From: RECM01 sp047921215
Lineage (GTDB): Bacteria; Bacteroidota; Rhodothermia; Balneolales; Cyclonatronaceae
Assembly (NCBI GenBank): GCA_047921215.1
Contig: JBLRWO010000022.1
Coordinates: 1 to 64,000, forward strand
DNA length: 64,000 bases
Direction of reading: 5' to 3'
In this document: positions 36,186 through 46,356 of the stretch, in pieces
Position numbering within the stretch: the stretch's first letter is position 1
Layout of the letters: each line of letters starts with the position of its first letter
Notes under the pieces: generated by a model
Databases searched by the model: none
What the model saw: the letters and a program-made list of their open reading frames with translations, nothing else
What the model was told of the DNA's origin: nothing
Translations under genes and position numbers: made by a program

Positions 36186-38570
36186 ATGATCATCTACCCA
36201 GATAGCACGTTCCGGAAACTGGGCTTCTCGGCTGTACGAGAGGCCATTATGGAGTCGGTGCGCACCGAACCCGGGCGCGAGGAGACCGCCGTGCTGCAGC
36301 CGGTGAGCAACCCGAAGATCGTGATCCATGAATTGCAGCTTACCGGCGAGATGATGGAACTGACAGGTCACGACAGCACCCTTCCGTTCGAGGACCTCCA
36401 CGACATTCGCCCACACCTGAAAAGAGCCCGGCCCGAGAACAGCCTTCTTGATCCTGATCCCATACTGCATATCCGCCAGCTGGCAGCGGCTGCCCGCAAT
36501 CTGAAGCAATATTTCAACAGCCGGGTTGAAAGCTATCCCGCCCTGACCGCTCTGGCCACCGGGCTCATCCCCCTCCGGCAGCTCGAAGATGAGATCGGCC
36601 GGGTGCTGTCTGAAAACGGACAGGTGCGTGACAACGCCAGCAGCGAACTGCACGGCATCAGGAGGGAACTGGGCCGGCTGCGAAACAGCCTGCGCACTAC
36701 CCTGGCCAACATCATCAGGAAGGCGTCGAAAGACAAGCTGCTGGCCGAAACGGAGCCAACTATCCGCAACGGACGCATGGTTCTGCCGGTGAAGGCCGAA
36801 CACAAACGCAAACTGAGTGGCTTCATTCACGACGAATCGGCCACCGGGCAGACGGTTTACCTTGAGCCGGTAGAAGTGCTGCAGATCAACAACGATATTC
36901 GCCAGACCGAAGCCTCCGAACTTCGCGAAATCGAGCGCATTCTGAGGGCCCTCACCGCAAAAATCCGGGAACACCGCGACTCCCTGTACCATAACAGTAC
37001 CCTCATCGGCCGTATCGATGCGATCAGGGGGCGGGCCCGGTTTTGCAATTCGCTGAAGGCGGTCATCCCGGAGATTACCACGAATCAACATATTCGTCTG
37101 GATAATGCCCGCAATCCCATCCTGCTCATGAAGGCCCTGAAGGGAACCATGCATGAGCCTGTGGTGCCTCTGGATCTGGAACTGACCGAACAGGAAAAGG
37201 CCCTGATCATAACTGGCCCGAATGCAGGAGGAAAGTCGGTAGCGATGAAAACCGCCGGCCTTTGCCAGATCATGATGCAAAGTGGCCTGGCCATACCGGC
37301 CGGCGAACAGACCCGGTTGCCCGTTTTCGACAGCCTTTTCATTGATCTGGGCGACGACCAGTCGGTTGAAGACGACCTGAGCACGTTCTCGTCCCGCCTG
37401 CTCTGGATGCGCGAAACCCTGACAAGGCAGACGTCCAATGCACTGATACTGGTGGATGAGGCCGGAACCGGAACCGATCCCGAGGAGGGTGTGGCTCTCT
37501 ACCAGGCCTTCCTGGAGCAGGTGATTGAACGTGGCGCCCGGGTGATCGTAACCACCCACCACGGGCAGCTGAAGGTGTTCGCCAACGACCATCCCGACTG
37601 TGTGAACGGGGCCATGGAATTCGATCAGACCCAGCTCAGCCCTACCTACAGGTTCACCAAGGGCATCCCCGGAAGCAGCTTCGCTTTCGAAATCGGCGGA
37701 CGAATGGGCGTGCCGGGCAGCCTGCTGGAGCGTGCCCGCAAGCTCGTTGGCAGCTCGCGAAGCAGGCTCGAATCGCTCATCGTGGAACTGCAGAAAAAAA
37801 CACAGGAAATGGAGAATGCTGAGCTGGAGGCCATAAAGCTGAAAGCCGCCCTGCAGCGCGAAATCCGTGAGTACGAGGAGCAGAATCGCGTCCTGAAATC
37901 CCGCAAAGACGACTACCGAAAGAAAGCCCTTGACGAGGCCCGCGACATCGTACTGGGTGCCAACAGGCGGATTGAGGAGTTGGTTGAGCTGATCCGTACT
38001 GAGAATGCATCCAAAGAATCGATAAAAACAGCCCGCAGTGAGGTGAAGAAGCAATCGAATGAGGTTGCCAGGGCCATCGGGGAACTAAAGGAGAAACCGG
38101 TGCGCACCTACAAGGATCCGCCCGTTGTTGGCGACACCGTTCGCATTTCCGACTCCAACACCACCGGTGAGCTCATAAGCCGCGATGGCCGCAGGGCAAC
38201 GGTAATGGTTAACGGCCTTACCGTTCACACAGACTACGGCAAGCTGCTCAAGGCCGAACCACCAAAAAAGAAGAAAGAACTGAAGGCCGGGTACAATCTG
38301 ATCACCTCCAACGACCCTGCCCCCTCCTCATTTTCTGCAACGCTCGACCTGCGCGGAAAGCGGGGCGATGAGGCGGTCAGGGAACTAACCTGGTACGTGG
38401 ATGAGGCCGTTAAGCGCAATCTTCACCAACTGGAGATCATTCACGGCAAGGGCGACGGCATTCTTAAAAAACTGGTCGGTGAATACCTCTCCAACCGTAA
38501 AGAGGTAAAACACTTCGAACTGGCCCCCTGGGAGCGTGGTGGGCCAGGATGCACCATCGTGGAGTTGTAA
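36186..38570 (+). CDS. mutS2: Endonuclease MutS2 with Smr domain
   Basis: A 794-residue MutS2 from ATG 36186 (MIIYPDSTFRKLGF), chosen because family members begin with this pattern; an upstream start would add 21 unrelated residues. A helical core is followed by the ATPase with Walker A GPNAGGKS (about residue 343), DLGDDQSVEDDLSTFSS and Walker B LILVDEAGTGTDPEEG (about 420). A coiled-coil arm of about 130 residues comes next, then a C-terminal Smr nuclease domain from about 717 (LDLRGKRGDEAV, IIHGKGDGILKKLV). MutS2 is implicated in suppressing homologous recombination and in rescuing collided ribosomes. It is not near mutL. Confidence 0.96.
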   Translation: MIIYPDSTFRKLGFSAVREAIMESVRTEPGREETAVLQPVSNPKIVIHELQLTGEMMELTGHDSTLPFEDLHDIRPHLKRARPENSLLDPDPILHIRQLAAAARNLKQYFNSRVESYPALTALATGLIPLRQLEDEIGRVLSENGQVRDNASSELHGIRRELGRLRNSLRTTLANIIRKASKDKLLAETEPTIRNGRMVLPVKAEHKRKLSGFIHDESATGQTVYLEPVEVLQINNDIRQTEASELREIERILRALTAKIREHRDSLYHNSTLIGRIDAIRGRARFCNSLKAVIPEITTNQHIRLDNARNPILLMKALKGTMHEPVVPLDLELTEQEKALIITGPNAGGKSVAMKTAGLCQIMMQSGLAIPAGEQTRLPVFDSLFIDLGDDQSVEDDLSTFSSRLLWMRETLTRQTSNALILVDEAGTGTDPEEGVALYQAFLEQVIERGARVIVTTHHGQLKVFANDHPDCVNGAMEFDQTQLSPTYRFTKGIPGSSFAFEIGGRMGVPGSLLERARKLVGSSRSRLESLIVELQKKTQEMENAELEAIKLKAALQREIREYEEQNRVLKSRKDDYRKKALDEARDIVLGANRRIEELVELIRTENASKESIKTARSEVKKQSNEVARAIGELKEKPVRTYKDPPVVGDTVRISDSNTTGELISRDGRRATVMVNGLTVHTDYGKLLKAEPPKKKKELKAGYNLITSNDPAPSSFSATLDLRGKRGDEAVRELTWYVDEAVKRNLHQLEIIHGKGDGILKKLVGEYLSNRKEVKHFELAPWERGGPGCTIVEL

Positions 38571-38603
38571 ACCGGGTTACTATATCAGACCCTCACAATA
38601 CAT

Positions 38604-40043
38604 TTACTTTATCAGCGTCATCTTCTTTACTACCGAAAATTTACCTGCATCAAGTCTGTACATGTATATACCACTGGAAAGATTAACCGCATTGAATGCA
38701 GAATTGTGATTGCCAGCAGAAAAATGACCGTCTTCCAGCAGTGCTACTTCACGACCAGTCAGATCGTAGACAGCAAGACGTACCGGACCGGCCTCGGGTA
38801 GATTAAACCGGATACTGGTTGACGGATTGAACGGGTTCGGGAAATTCTGGAGAAGACGAAATTCTGTGTGGTGCCCCGCATCCAGATCAACCGATGTTAT
38901 GGCCCCTACCTGAAATTGCCGTGTGTAAATCTCCTCTCCAAAGAACGCCTCAAAGGTATACAGCCCTGATGGCTGTTCCTCACCGATGATCCTGTTGAAG
39001 TACCAGTAGGATGCAGCGTAATGAGCTACTGAGCTCTGGTGACTCCAGTCGGCAATCGCCGGTTCACCAAACGGATTCAATACCCTGAACTGAGACAGTT
39101 GTCCCTCTAACTGATCTCTGTAATATGCTGCAAAGCTCACAACATCACCCTTTTCAACCTGAACAGCCTCGTTAATCTGGTGAACATTTGGGCACGCATA
39201 GAACTGTGGCGGTGCAGAGTGCACAATGAGCCTGTTTATGGCAGAATCATAATAATCGTGCTGCTCGAGCCACCAGCTTACCATTGTAGTCGGGTTTGAG
39301 GGTCCGGCATATGGGTCAATTAGTTGGTTGTTACTGTCATAGACCTCAAAGTGCAAATGTGGACCACTCGACATACCACTGCTCGCAACGACACCCAGTA
39401 CCTCTCCTGCCTCAACCCTGGCACCCTGTACCTTGGTGGTTACCGAACCGTTCTTCATATGACCGTACCATGTTCGCGACCCGTCGTCGTGTACCAGATA
39501 TACCGCATTCCACTGCCCCGCACCATCAAAACCGCAACTTTTATCGGGATTACCGTCGATCGTGTTCAGTATGTTACCGGCTGCCGCGGCTACAACCACA
39601 ACCTCATCATCCTCCACCTTGTTCCAGTTGAACGGCCAAAGGAAATAGTCTGTACCCTGGTGTTGATAACCTGACTGCAGATCGTATGTTCTGGATCCAC
39701 CTGTATAGTCGGTTAGCTGCCCGATTATTGGATTATGATCCACAAAATTGGAAATTCCATGAAATCCCGGATCACTAACACCCGTTTTCTGTGCGAGAGG
39801 GAAGATAAACCTGACCGGAACATTCAGAACAAAATCGCCAATTACTCCAAAGGCCCTGAACCCGGATATGATTTTTGCATGCTCGGCGTGAAGGGCGTCC
39901 CGGTCGATCATCTGATCGTTACAGTGTATCTCAACGGGCATCGGGCCACCACCATCAGCCTCAGTGACCTGGTACTGAGCACCGGCTGTGCTGTTATATA
40001 CAAAAAATACTATGGCAATAAGAACCAACCGGCAATACAACAT
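38604..40043 (-). CDS. Secreted M23 peptidase with C-terminal sorting domain
   Basis: A 479-residue protein with a signal peptide (1-22, ending TAGAQ). The LytM/M23 domain has the zinc ligands His128 and Asp132 in HQGTDYF, His195 in WYGHMKNG, and HLHFEV (229-234). A linker and a beta domain (about 270-395) follow. The last 80 residues form a type IX-like sorting module with LQNFPNPFNPSTSIRF, YDLTGREVALL and SGIYMYRLDAG. It would cut peptidoglycan cross-links or another glycine-rich target outside the cell. It is convergent with mutS2. Confidence 0.9.
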   Translation of the reverse strand: MLYCRLVLIAIVFFVYNSTAGAQYQVTEADGGGPMPVEIHCNDQMIDRDALHAEHAKIISGFRAFGVIGDFVLNVPVRFIFPLAQKTGVSDPGFHGISNFVDHNPIIGQLTDYTGGSRTYDLQSGYQHQGTDYFLWPFNWNKVEDDEVVVVAAAAGNILNTIDGNPDKSCGFDGAGQWNAVYLVHDDGSRTWYGHMKNGSVTTKVQGARVEAGEVLGVVASSGMSSGPHLHFEVYDSNNQLIDPYAGPSNPTTMVSWWLEQHDYYDSAINRLIVHSAPPQFYACPNVHQINEAVQVEKGDVVSFAAYYRDQLEGQLSQFRVLNPFGEPAIADWSHQSSVAHYAASYWYFNRIIGEEQPSGLYTFEAFFGEEIYTRQFQVGAITSVDLDAGHHTEFRLLQNFPNPFNPSTSIRFNLPEAGPVRLAVYDLTGREVALLEDGHFSAGNHNSAFNAVNLSSGIYMYRLDAGKFSVVKKMTLIK

Positions 40044-40183
40044 ATGTGCAGCTATTTACACCTTAAAAGTAATCTGTTTGTGACCTGTAAAAAATCAGAC
40101 TTAAAATACATAAAATCGAATGCTATGCAATAAAATCAAACAATTCAGCATTCCACCCAGATCTAAATATCAACCGGAATGTA

Positions 40184-40945
40184 TTAATAGGCATACACGT
40201 AAAGAATGCTTTCCGAATCGCTTACCACATAAATCAGGCGCCGATGCGTATCTACCGTGAGTCCTTCGGCCTTGTCAACAAGCAAATCAAAACTTCTCAA
40301 CGGATTCAGCTCCGCATCAGTAATCACAATCTTTTGCGACTCATCACTAAGTATCCAGATTTCGGAACTATCCGGATCGAAAAATAAACCGGATATATCG
40401 GTTACTGTATTTTTACCTTCGAAATCGACCGGCGTAATTTTAATAATATCGAGTTCCGGCGTTAACTCAATAAATATTCGCGGATTTTTCTCATTAATTA
40501 CGAAGATATGACCGTTAGCAGGATTAACGGCAATGCCCTCCAGCCCGTCATTTTCCACCTGCTGCACGATTTCAAGCTCTTTCCGCTTCAGAATCCGGCC
40601 GGTGGTATCCATGTGGATGACTTCCCTGCGGCGTTCTTCCACCAGCCACAGGGTGTTATCACGGGCATCCCATGCTATGCCCTCCAGATCCTCACCGTCG
40701 AACGGGATGGTTCCTATTCGGTTCCCCCTCAGATCGATTCTGTAAACCGGCCTGCCCGGATTATCGCTAACCACCCAGATCGATTCTCCGTCGGGGTGAA
40801 GTGACAGACCGGACGGATCGCTTATCGCCAGCGGCCATAAGCCCTTTAATTCAATATTCTCATTATTTGCCGACGGTGCCTGATCCGAACAGCTGAAAAC
40901 AGTTGACAGAAACAGTACCGACAGATAACGAATCAACACTATCAT
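40184..40945 (-). CDS. SdiA-regulated-like beta-propeller lipoprotein
   Basis: A 253-residue protein from ATG 40945 (MIVLIRYLSVLFLSTVFSC), which opens a lipoprotein signal with Cys at about 19; an ATG ten codons upstream is also possible. The mature part has repeated strands of the SdiA-regulated/YjiK-like family: PSGLSLHPDGESIWVVSDN, DLEGIAWDARDNTLWLVEE, GLEGIAVNPANGHIFVINE and ISGLFFDPDSSEIWILSDE. These four to five blades suggest a calcium-binding beta-propeller on the outer membrane. The ligand is unknown. Confidence 0.8.
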   Translation of the reverse strand: MIVLIRYLSVLFLSTVFSCSDQAPSANNENIELKGLWPLAISDPSGLSLHPDGESIWVVSDNPGRPVYRIDLRGNRIGTIPFDGEDLEGIAWDARDNTLWLVEERRREVIHMDTTGRILKRKELEIVQQVENDGLEGIAVNPANGHIFVINEKNPRIFIELTPELDIIKITPVDFEGKNTVTDISGLFFDPDSSEIWILSDESQKIVITDAELNPLRSFDLLVDKAEGLTVDTHRRLIYVVSDSESILYVYAY

Positions 40946-41248
40946 GGATTGAGAAAACCAGTTGGAAGCAGCCATTCTAAAAAGTAACTAAACACTACGT
41001 AAGGATCCGAACTATCTCTGCCGCAAGGTCAGTGTTCCCTTAGAGCCGGTAACCTGTACGTGCAAAAGGATGCAAATCATTTACGACAATACCAGAATCA
41101 GAATCAGCAGCAGTTTGCACGATAATGAATAAAAATGCCCGGCGACACCGGAAAGATTGACCTTCAACAAACTGCAAACATATATTCCGGCTACTTGTTC
41201 CTGTAAGTTGATGCAGACAATCGGTTTAATATCGGAGTATCAGACTAT
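40946..41248. other. Intergenic gap without recognisable features
   Basis: About 300 bases between two minus-strand genes. No convincing frame, hairpin with T-tract or repeat was seen. It presumably holds the promoter of the lipoprotein gene and the end of the receptor transcript. Confidence 0.5.
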
Positions 41249-43903
41249 TCAGAATTCAGCTTTTAATGAAATTTGGGGATAAAATCCCGGCATTCTTCTT
41301 TTCAGATACGAGAACTGTGGTTCCGGTGAATTCAGATCGGTTACAATGACGGTATCCAAATGATTTTTTCTGTTGAGTATATTCATAAACTGTAATTTTA
41401 TTAATAATTCAACGCCTGATATTTTTTGTTTTTTCACAATCCCCGCATCCAGCCTGTGCCATGGTTCACGCCGGTGTTCACTGCTCTCCGGATTGGAAAT
41501 GGATACGGGCACATCACCAGGTTCGTATCGGTACTGATAGTATTTACCGTGCAATGCCCTTGTCATTTTTCCAAACCCGGATTCCCACCGGGCCTCCAGC
41601 CTGAAATCTTTGCCTGCCGGCCAGTTTGCCAGCAGTTTTACCTGATGCGGCACATTCTCAGCAGCCTGTACCCGTTTCCCGCTGAAGAAGGACGTACTTT
41701 TTTCCGTAAATTTTCCATAGCTGTAAGACAGGCCGGCCTCAAGACCCGTCCGGTTGCCGTAACCATATATAACACCACCTAATCTGTATTCACGAGAATC
41801 CGTAAGGTGTGCTTCATGGCCAGGCATAACGGACGTCCCGGTTGATCCGGTTAAAAAATCGGGCCTTTGCAGCTGTTTCTGTGTCCCGTACCTGGCAAAT
41901 ACCCTGAACTGGAGTCTGTTACTTAATTTATAACTGGCTTCCAGATAACTAAAGCTCACAACCACGGGCTTATCCCCATCCCGGGGCGCCAGTGTTACAT
42001 CATAAAACGGCACCGGGGTCGAACTGAATGGAACCGGTAATTTAAACCGGTGCCTGAAGTTTGACACCTGATGCCAGCCGGCCAGAATGGTTATTGGCTT
42101 TTCATCGTTAACGGTCATCGAATATTTTATGGATATGCCCGGATCCAGTACCAGTGCCCCGGCGATATTGCTCTGCAGTATCCCGATTTTGGGTGTTACT
42201 GTCAGGCCGGAATCAAAATTCAGGGTTACATCCACATTCAACCGGTGATCTGTTAACCGGTCGTCGTCACCATTAACCCCGCCAATTAATCCTGAAGTGA
42301 AATCAGCTTCATACGAAGCTCTGTCGAACAGATAGCTTGCTCTGAATCCTGCTATTTTCGATAATTGCCCTGAATAACCTGCCTCAACTTTGAATTCACT
42401 TCGAGTATAACTGCCGTTATACTGCTCAGCAATCCTGTTTGCAATGATCTGATGCTGCAAACCGGAATAGTGGTAGTTCATTCTCTGAAAAAATGTACCC
42501 TGGCTGCCAGCACTGTACCGGATAAACTGAGACACCACTGTATACCGGTTTTCAAAACGATCTGACAGGGGAACCAGCAAAAAGGTTCCATCCAACCGGT
42601 TTACATCCAGGTAACTGTGCCCGGTATATACACTCAGACCGGTGGCAACCCGGGTATTCCCTTTGTAATCCAGGTTGATGCCAGACTCCAGCAACCCTGC
42701 TTCCATACTTTGCCGGCTTTTGTCAACCACCGGCGCACTCAGTGCTGTTTCCGTTTCGGTATACAGCCAACGGGTCAGATCGTTAATCATCCGGCTGTTG
42801 CTGCTTGTAACCGGATTAATTATACGCATGTTTACACCAGCCCTTAAAACCCCGTTTTTTAACCGTAAATGACCCGCCGAGATACCAGCTTCCAGAAAAG
42901 TATCCGATGCTTCCACTACTGTCCTGAACCCCACCTGATCATCATCTGCAACATCAAAATCTTTCTCTTCGAACGTGTTCATTTTGGCAGCATACCTGTA
43001 CCCGTTCCTGAATGCGCCGGTTATATCAGTCTGAAGTCGGCCGGTGAACAGGAAAAGGCCCTGACCAGAACCCGGATCAGCCGGTGACCAGAAACTGATA
43101 CTGTGATACCCTGTAACGGGTTTCAGGGTGACGATACCAGGCAGGGTTGCCGGCCAGGCTTCATGATGCGTTCCGTTCCATTCCGGAAAAACCACGGGGT
43201 TCTGCGGATAGGAACCGTCTATAACCGTGGTGAAAACAGGCAGATTATCAGTCCCGGGCATTTCTGATAATTCGTCCGGAACCGTTTCTGCTGTAAGCAG
43301 CATTTGAACATTCGCGGTTCTGCCCGGCACGACTTCCACCTTTTGAAATGCGAAACTGAAACCTTTTTTTTGGGCGACAAGCAGGTGAACACCGGCCTTA
43401 ACAGAATCATAACGGAAAAAACCGGATGAATCGGTTACAACCGCCGGTAACCTGCCGGCACTGATAATCCTTACACTGGCTGCCGGCATTCCCGTTTCAG
43501 CATCCAGCACGTTGCCCTGTACTGCTGCCGGGGGCGGCGGTGGCGGGGGCGGGGGTTCTGGTACGCGACGATTTATTACATACGTTCCTGATTCAAGGCG
43601 GTGAAACCGCAGTCCGGCCTGCCCGACTACTGCTTCAAGTATCGCCTCTGCCGGGCTTTCTGCCATCTCTATCGTAATACGCTTTCCTGCAGTAATGCCC
43701 GGATAGTAAACCAGGTCAATATCTGTCTTTTCTACCAGGTCAAGAAGTACGGCATCAAGGCTGGTATTGGTGTAACTTACTGAATAGAGCGAATCCGTAC
43801 CGGCAGCCTGTAATTCATTGCACAGAAAACCTGTAAACAACACAGCTGATAATACTCTTGCCAGAGCAACCGCATATTTTATGAATGAATCAGGCAACAC
43901 CAC
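41249..43903 (-). CDS. STN-type outer-membrane receptor with reduced plug region
   Basis: An 884-residue TonB-receptor-like protein. The start codon is GTG at 43903; no ATG is available before the mature region, so the start is uncertain. A signal-like segment (8-33) is followed by an STN domain (about 40-110), a run of nine prolines (117-125) and a carboxypeptidase-regulatory-like beta domain (127-205). A 600-residue beta-barrel ends in the aromatic LKAEF. The usual plug signature (SVRG...LDG) is not seen; only LPGI-like text near residue 252 hints at it. The fecI-fecR pair lies directly upstream, so the STN domain probably signals to FecR. The ligand is unknown. Confidence 0.75.
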   Translation of the reverse strand: MVLPDSFIKYAVALARVLSAVLFTGFLCNELQAAGTDSLYSVSYTNTSLDAVLLDLVEKTDIDLVYYPGITAGKRITIEMAESPAEAILEAVVGQAGLRFHRLESGTYVINRRVPEPPPPPPPPPAAVQGNVLDAETGMPAASVRIISAGRLPAVVTDSSGFFRYDSVKAGVHLLVAQKKGFSFAFQKVEVVPGRTANVQMLLTAETVPDELSEMPGTDNLPVFTTVIDGSYPQNPVVFPEWNGTHHEAWPATLPGIVTLKPVTGYHSISFWSPADPGSGQGLFLFTGRLQTDITGAFRNGYRYAAKMNTFEEKDFDVADDDQVGFRTVVEASDTFLEAGISAGHLRLKNGVLRAGVNMRIINPVTSSNSRMINDLTRWLYTETETALSAPVVDKSRQSMEAGLLESGINLDYKGNTRVATGLSVYTGHSYLDVNRLDGTFLLVPLSDRFENRYTVVSQFIRYSAGSQGTFFQRMNYHYSGLQHQIIANRIAEQYNGSYTRSEFKVEAGYSGQLSKIAGFRASYLFDRASYEADFTSGLIGGVNGDDDRLTDHRLNVDVTLNFDSGLTVTPKIGILQSNIAGALVLDPGISIKYSMTVNDEKPITILAGWHQVSNFRHRFKLPVPFSSTPVPFYDVTLAPRDGDKPVVVSFSYLEASYKLSNRLQFRVFARYGTQKQLQRPDFLTGSTGTSVMPGHEAHLTDSREYRLGGVIYGYGNRTGLEAGLSYSYGKFTEKSTSFFSGKRVQAAENVPHQVKLLANWPAGKDFRLEARWESGFGKMTRALHGKYYQYRYEPGDVPVSISNPESSEHRREPWHRLDAGIVKKQKISGVELLIKLQFMNILNRKNHLDTVIVTDLNSPEPQFSYLKRRMPGFYPQISLKAEF

Positions 43904-44162
43904 CCGGATGAACTTCTGATATGTGATTGGATCAAATTGAATTTCTCAATCCGGTGCAATGTACCTAATATTTTTCATTTTCCCCCTTTAACCCGCCTGC
44001 ACTACCATCCCGACTGTTGTAAACCGGTTTCGATGTACGACCCTGATCTCCCCTGTAAAACCTGCCTGAAGTGCCTTTTAGTACCCAGACATTTCAATGT
44101 TTCTGATACAACCCCATTTATAAAGGACCTCTAAAAATTACAAGTCCGGCCCGGGCAGACAC

Positions 44163-45134
44163 TTAATAAATTTCAAAACGGTTTTCGCCGACGATACTCA
44201 TAGTCAGCATGTTCTCTTCACAGATATCGCGTAAAACACGTTCGGCACTCTCCGGCTTACTGTACAGTACTGAAAATCTCTGATCTTTAATTGCAACCGG
44301 ATTGGCTTCGATCCTGGCATCAAACCGGCGCTCTATTTCCCTGAAGATGAACTCAAGCGGCTCATCGTTAAAAAACAGGCCGCCCTGCCTCCATGCGAGG
44401 AAACTTTCAACGGTGGTTTCTTCAGGTTCAGTGGGTTTTTCACTTAGTTCTTTGAGCCTGCTTAACTGACCTGCTTTCAGAAACACACTGTTATCGGGCC
44501 GGGCACGCGGAAAAAACTGGACCTCTCCTTCTGATAATACCACGGAGGTTTCATTTTCAACATGATCACTGTGCGACCGCACATTAAAACTTGTGCCTGT
44601 TACCCTGACCACGGCATTATGGGTTTCAACGATGAAGGGGGCTGAACTACTCCCGATTTCGAAAAAGGCTTCACCATTTAAGGTAACATGCCGTTCTGAA
44701 GAGAAAAAACCACGGCGGTACCGGATGGATGATCCGCTGTTCAGGTCTACACTCGATCCGTCGCTGAATTCATAGGAAATCTGCTCTCCGTAAGCTGCAT
44801 TAATATCTACATTTCCTATTGTGTACAACAGATAACCAACTGATGCTGCAATGGTAATAACTGCAGCTGCAGCCCAGTAGAAGATGTGGTTGCGGCCTTT
44901 TTTGTGGGATTCCGGATTCACGTTCCGGGGGTTGTCATGATTCTCATCCTCAAACAGGATACTGCTCACAGCATCATAGGCCTCGTTCAATTCATCATCA
45001 GAAACCTGTGGCACTACAGCCGGCAAGTCTCCGGTTTCCATCCACAATTTTCTGTATACCTCCTGTTCAGATGGATCGAGTTCGCCGATCCATTTCTCCA
45101 ATTCCGGAGGTATAGACTGTTTTTCATTTTTCAT
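44163..45134 (-). CDS. FecR-family anti-sigma/sigma regulator
   Basis: A 323-residue inner-membrane protein. The N-terminal cytosolic part (1-83) binds the sigma factor; one membrane span sits near 84-106 (YWAAAAVITIAASVGYLLY). The periplasmic FecR domain has GEQISYEFSDGSSVDLNSGS, RHVTLNGEAFFEI and VRVTGTSFNVRS. A C-terminal segment FIFREIERRFDARIE resembles the STN-interacting domain. Its start overlaps the end of the sigma gene in an ATGA. It would pass a signal from the receptor encoded 259 bases downstream. Confidence 0.92.
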   Translation of the reverse strand: MKNEKQSIPPELEKWIGELDPSEQEVYRKLWMETGDLPAVVPQVSDDELNEAYDAVSSILFEDENHDNPRNVNPESHKKGRNHIFYWAAAAVITIAASVGYLLYTIGNVDINAAYGEQISYEFSDGSSVDLNSGSSIRYRRGFFSSERHVTLNGEAFFEIGSSSAPFIVETHNAVVRVTGTSFNVRSHSDHVENETSVVLSEGEVQFFPRARPDNSVFLKAGQLSRLKELSEKPTEPEETTVESFLAWRQGGLFFNDEPLEFIFREIERRFDARIEANPVAIKDQRFSVLYSKPESAERVLRDICEENMLTMSIVGENRFEIY

Positions 45135-45700
45135 TGATATCCCTCAATATTCAAATCCTTCAGATATATTCTGAGGTTTTTCATCGCTCCCGTAATGTGA
45201 TTATTTACTGTTGCAGGCTTACATTCCATAATAACGGCAATTTCGTCGTGCGTCAGTCCGTCCTGCCGGCTCAGCAGCAGTGCCTCTCTTTGCCTTTCCG
45301 GCAACCTGGAAACCATTTTTGCCAATACTTCCTGAATTCCGGAATCCTCCTTCATCATGTCATGTTCGATCTCATCCGGAACCAGCAGGTTTTCAAAACT
45401 TTCTTCATCCATGCCGACAAGCCGCCTGTCTCTGATATGATTCAGACACCTTGTATAAACAATCCGGTAAAGAAACGATTTTAAGCACTTTCCCGGATCT
45501 ACGGAATCTCTCTGATTCCAGAGCGTGATGAAAGCTTCCTGCACCACGTCTTTGGCTGACTCCCTTGATTCAAGAATCCTGGTTGCATAAGCGAGCAGCA
45601 TGGAATAAAAATGGTCAAAAATATTCCTGAATGCATCCCGGTCAGAGGCTTTCAGTTCCCTGCTCCAGCGGGAAACCATATGTTTGGTGTCTGAATCCAT
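45131..45700 (-). CDS. FecI-like ECF sigma factor
   Basis: A 189-residue ECF sigma factor. Region 2 shows HFYSMLLAYATRILESRESA followed by KDVVQEAFITLW; region 4 has LPERQREALLLSRQDGLTHDE and the helix-turn-helix IAVIMECKPATVNNHITGAM. It is coupled to fecR by a four-base overlap, the standard arrangement for surface-signalling sigma factors. Expected target: the receptor gene downstream and possibly its own operon. Confidence 0.93.
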   Translation of the reverse strand: MDSDTKHMVSRWSRELKASDRDAFRNIFDHFYSMLLAYATRILESRESAKDVVQEAFITLWNQRDSVDPGKCLKSFLYRIVYTRCLNHIRDRRLVGMDEESFENLLVPDEIEHDMMKEDSGIQEVLAKMVSRLPERQREALLLSRQDGLTHDEIAVIMECKPATVNNHITGAMKNLRIYLKDLNIEGYQ

Positions 45701-46011
45701 AGAATCGGATCATCGATTCGGGCATGTAGGGAATTTTGGGTATTTCACATCAACTACAGCCGGCACATTATTTGCATAACCAATTATTTAACTTGGTGAT
45801 ATGCCTGCTTGTATCCTGTTGATTTCATACCTGTACACCCGGTAATGGTGATGATTCCAATATAGTAATTATATATTCATAGGCTTGAACTGTCATATAA
45901 TCAAAATTGCTGATAAAAAAAGTGATACACCCGCTGTCACGAATGTATCACTCTCTCGGGACACTGGTGGTCTGGCGCACACCAGTTACTGTTACCTCTC
46001 TCTTGAAGGTT
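45701..46011. other. Intergenic region holding the terminator of the 46012-46356 gene
   Basis: About 310 bases. Besides the terminator at 45915-45952 there is a second hairpin, ACTGGTG (45963-45969) / CACCAGT (45980-45986), between it and the gene. No coding frame is convincing. The fecI promoter should lie in the left part. Confidence 0.5.
45915..45952 (-). terminator. Rho-independent terminator (minus strand)
   Basis: A perfect 9-bp stem, AGTGATACA (45921-45929) / TGTATCACT (45944-45952), has a 14-base loop. On the minus strand the stem runs straight into a T-tract (complement of the A-run at 45916-45921). It lies 60 bases beyond the stop of the small CarboxypepD-like gene. Confidence 0.75.
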
Positions 46012-46356
46012 CTATTCTGCTCTTTCGAGGAGTATATTCAGTGTTACGGGTTCATCAGCAACCACAATAGCCTGCTCGTAGGTATCGTAGCCCTCATGTT
46101 CCACTTTTACAGTATACTCACCGGCTTCCAGAGCTTCTATCGAAAAGTATCCTTCTTCGTCGGTGGTAGCTTTGATATCGTGACCATCGATCTTGACCTC
46201 AATACCGGCCAAAACGGTTTCAGAAGCCGCATCCCACACATAACCTGAGAGAGAAGCTTCCTCAAGAACCACCGGCTGATCCTGGTTCATTGCGATTGCA
46301 GAAACTGCAAGTACTGCCATGATTAACACAATCGGGGTAAACATTTTAAATAACAT
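46012..46356 (-). CDS. Small secreted carboxypeptidase-regulatory-like protein
   Basis: A 114-residue protein: signal peptide (MLFKMFTPIVLIMAVLAVSA) and one beta-sandwich of the CarboxypepD_reg type with SGYVWDAASETVLAGIEVKI, TTDEEGYFSIEALEAGEYTV and KVEHEGYDTYEQ. Such single domains normally head large receptors; here the domain stands alone. It may be a periplasmic or secreted binding protein. It has its own terminator and no operon partner. Confidence 0.75.
   Translation of the reverse strand: MLFKMFTPIVLIMAVLAVSAIAMNQDQPVVLEEASLSGYVWDAASETVLAGIEVKIDGHDIKATTDEEGYFSIEALEAGEYTVKVEHEGYDTYEQAIVVADEPVTLNILLERAE

Noticed and set aside
36141..38054. 637-codon minus-strand frame opposite mutS2
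   Set aside because: The plus-strand reading is unmistakably MutS2 with Walker motifs and an Smr domain; the opposing frame is a by-product of the codon bias.
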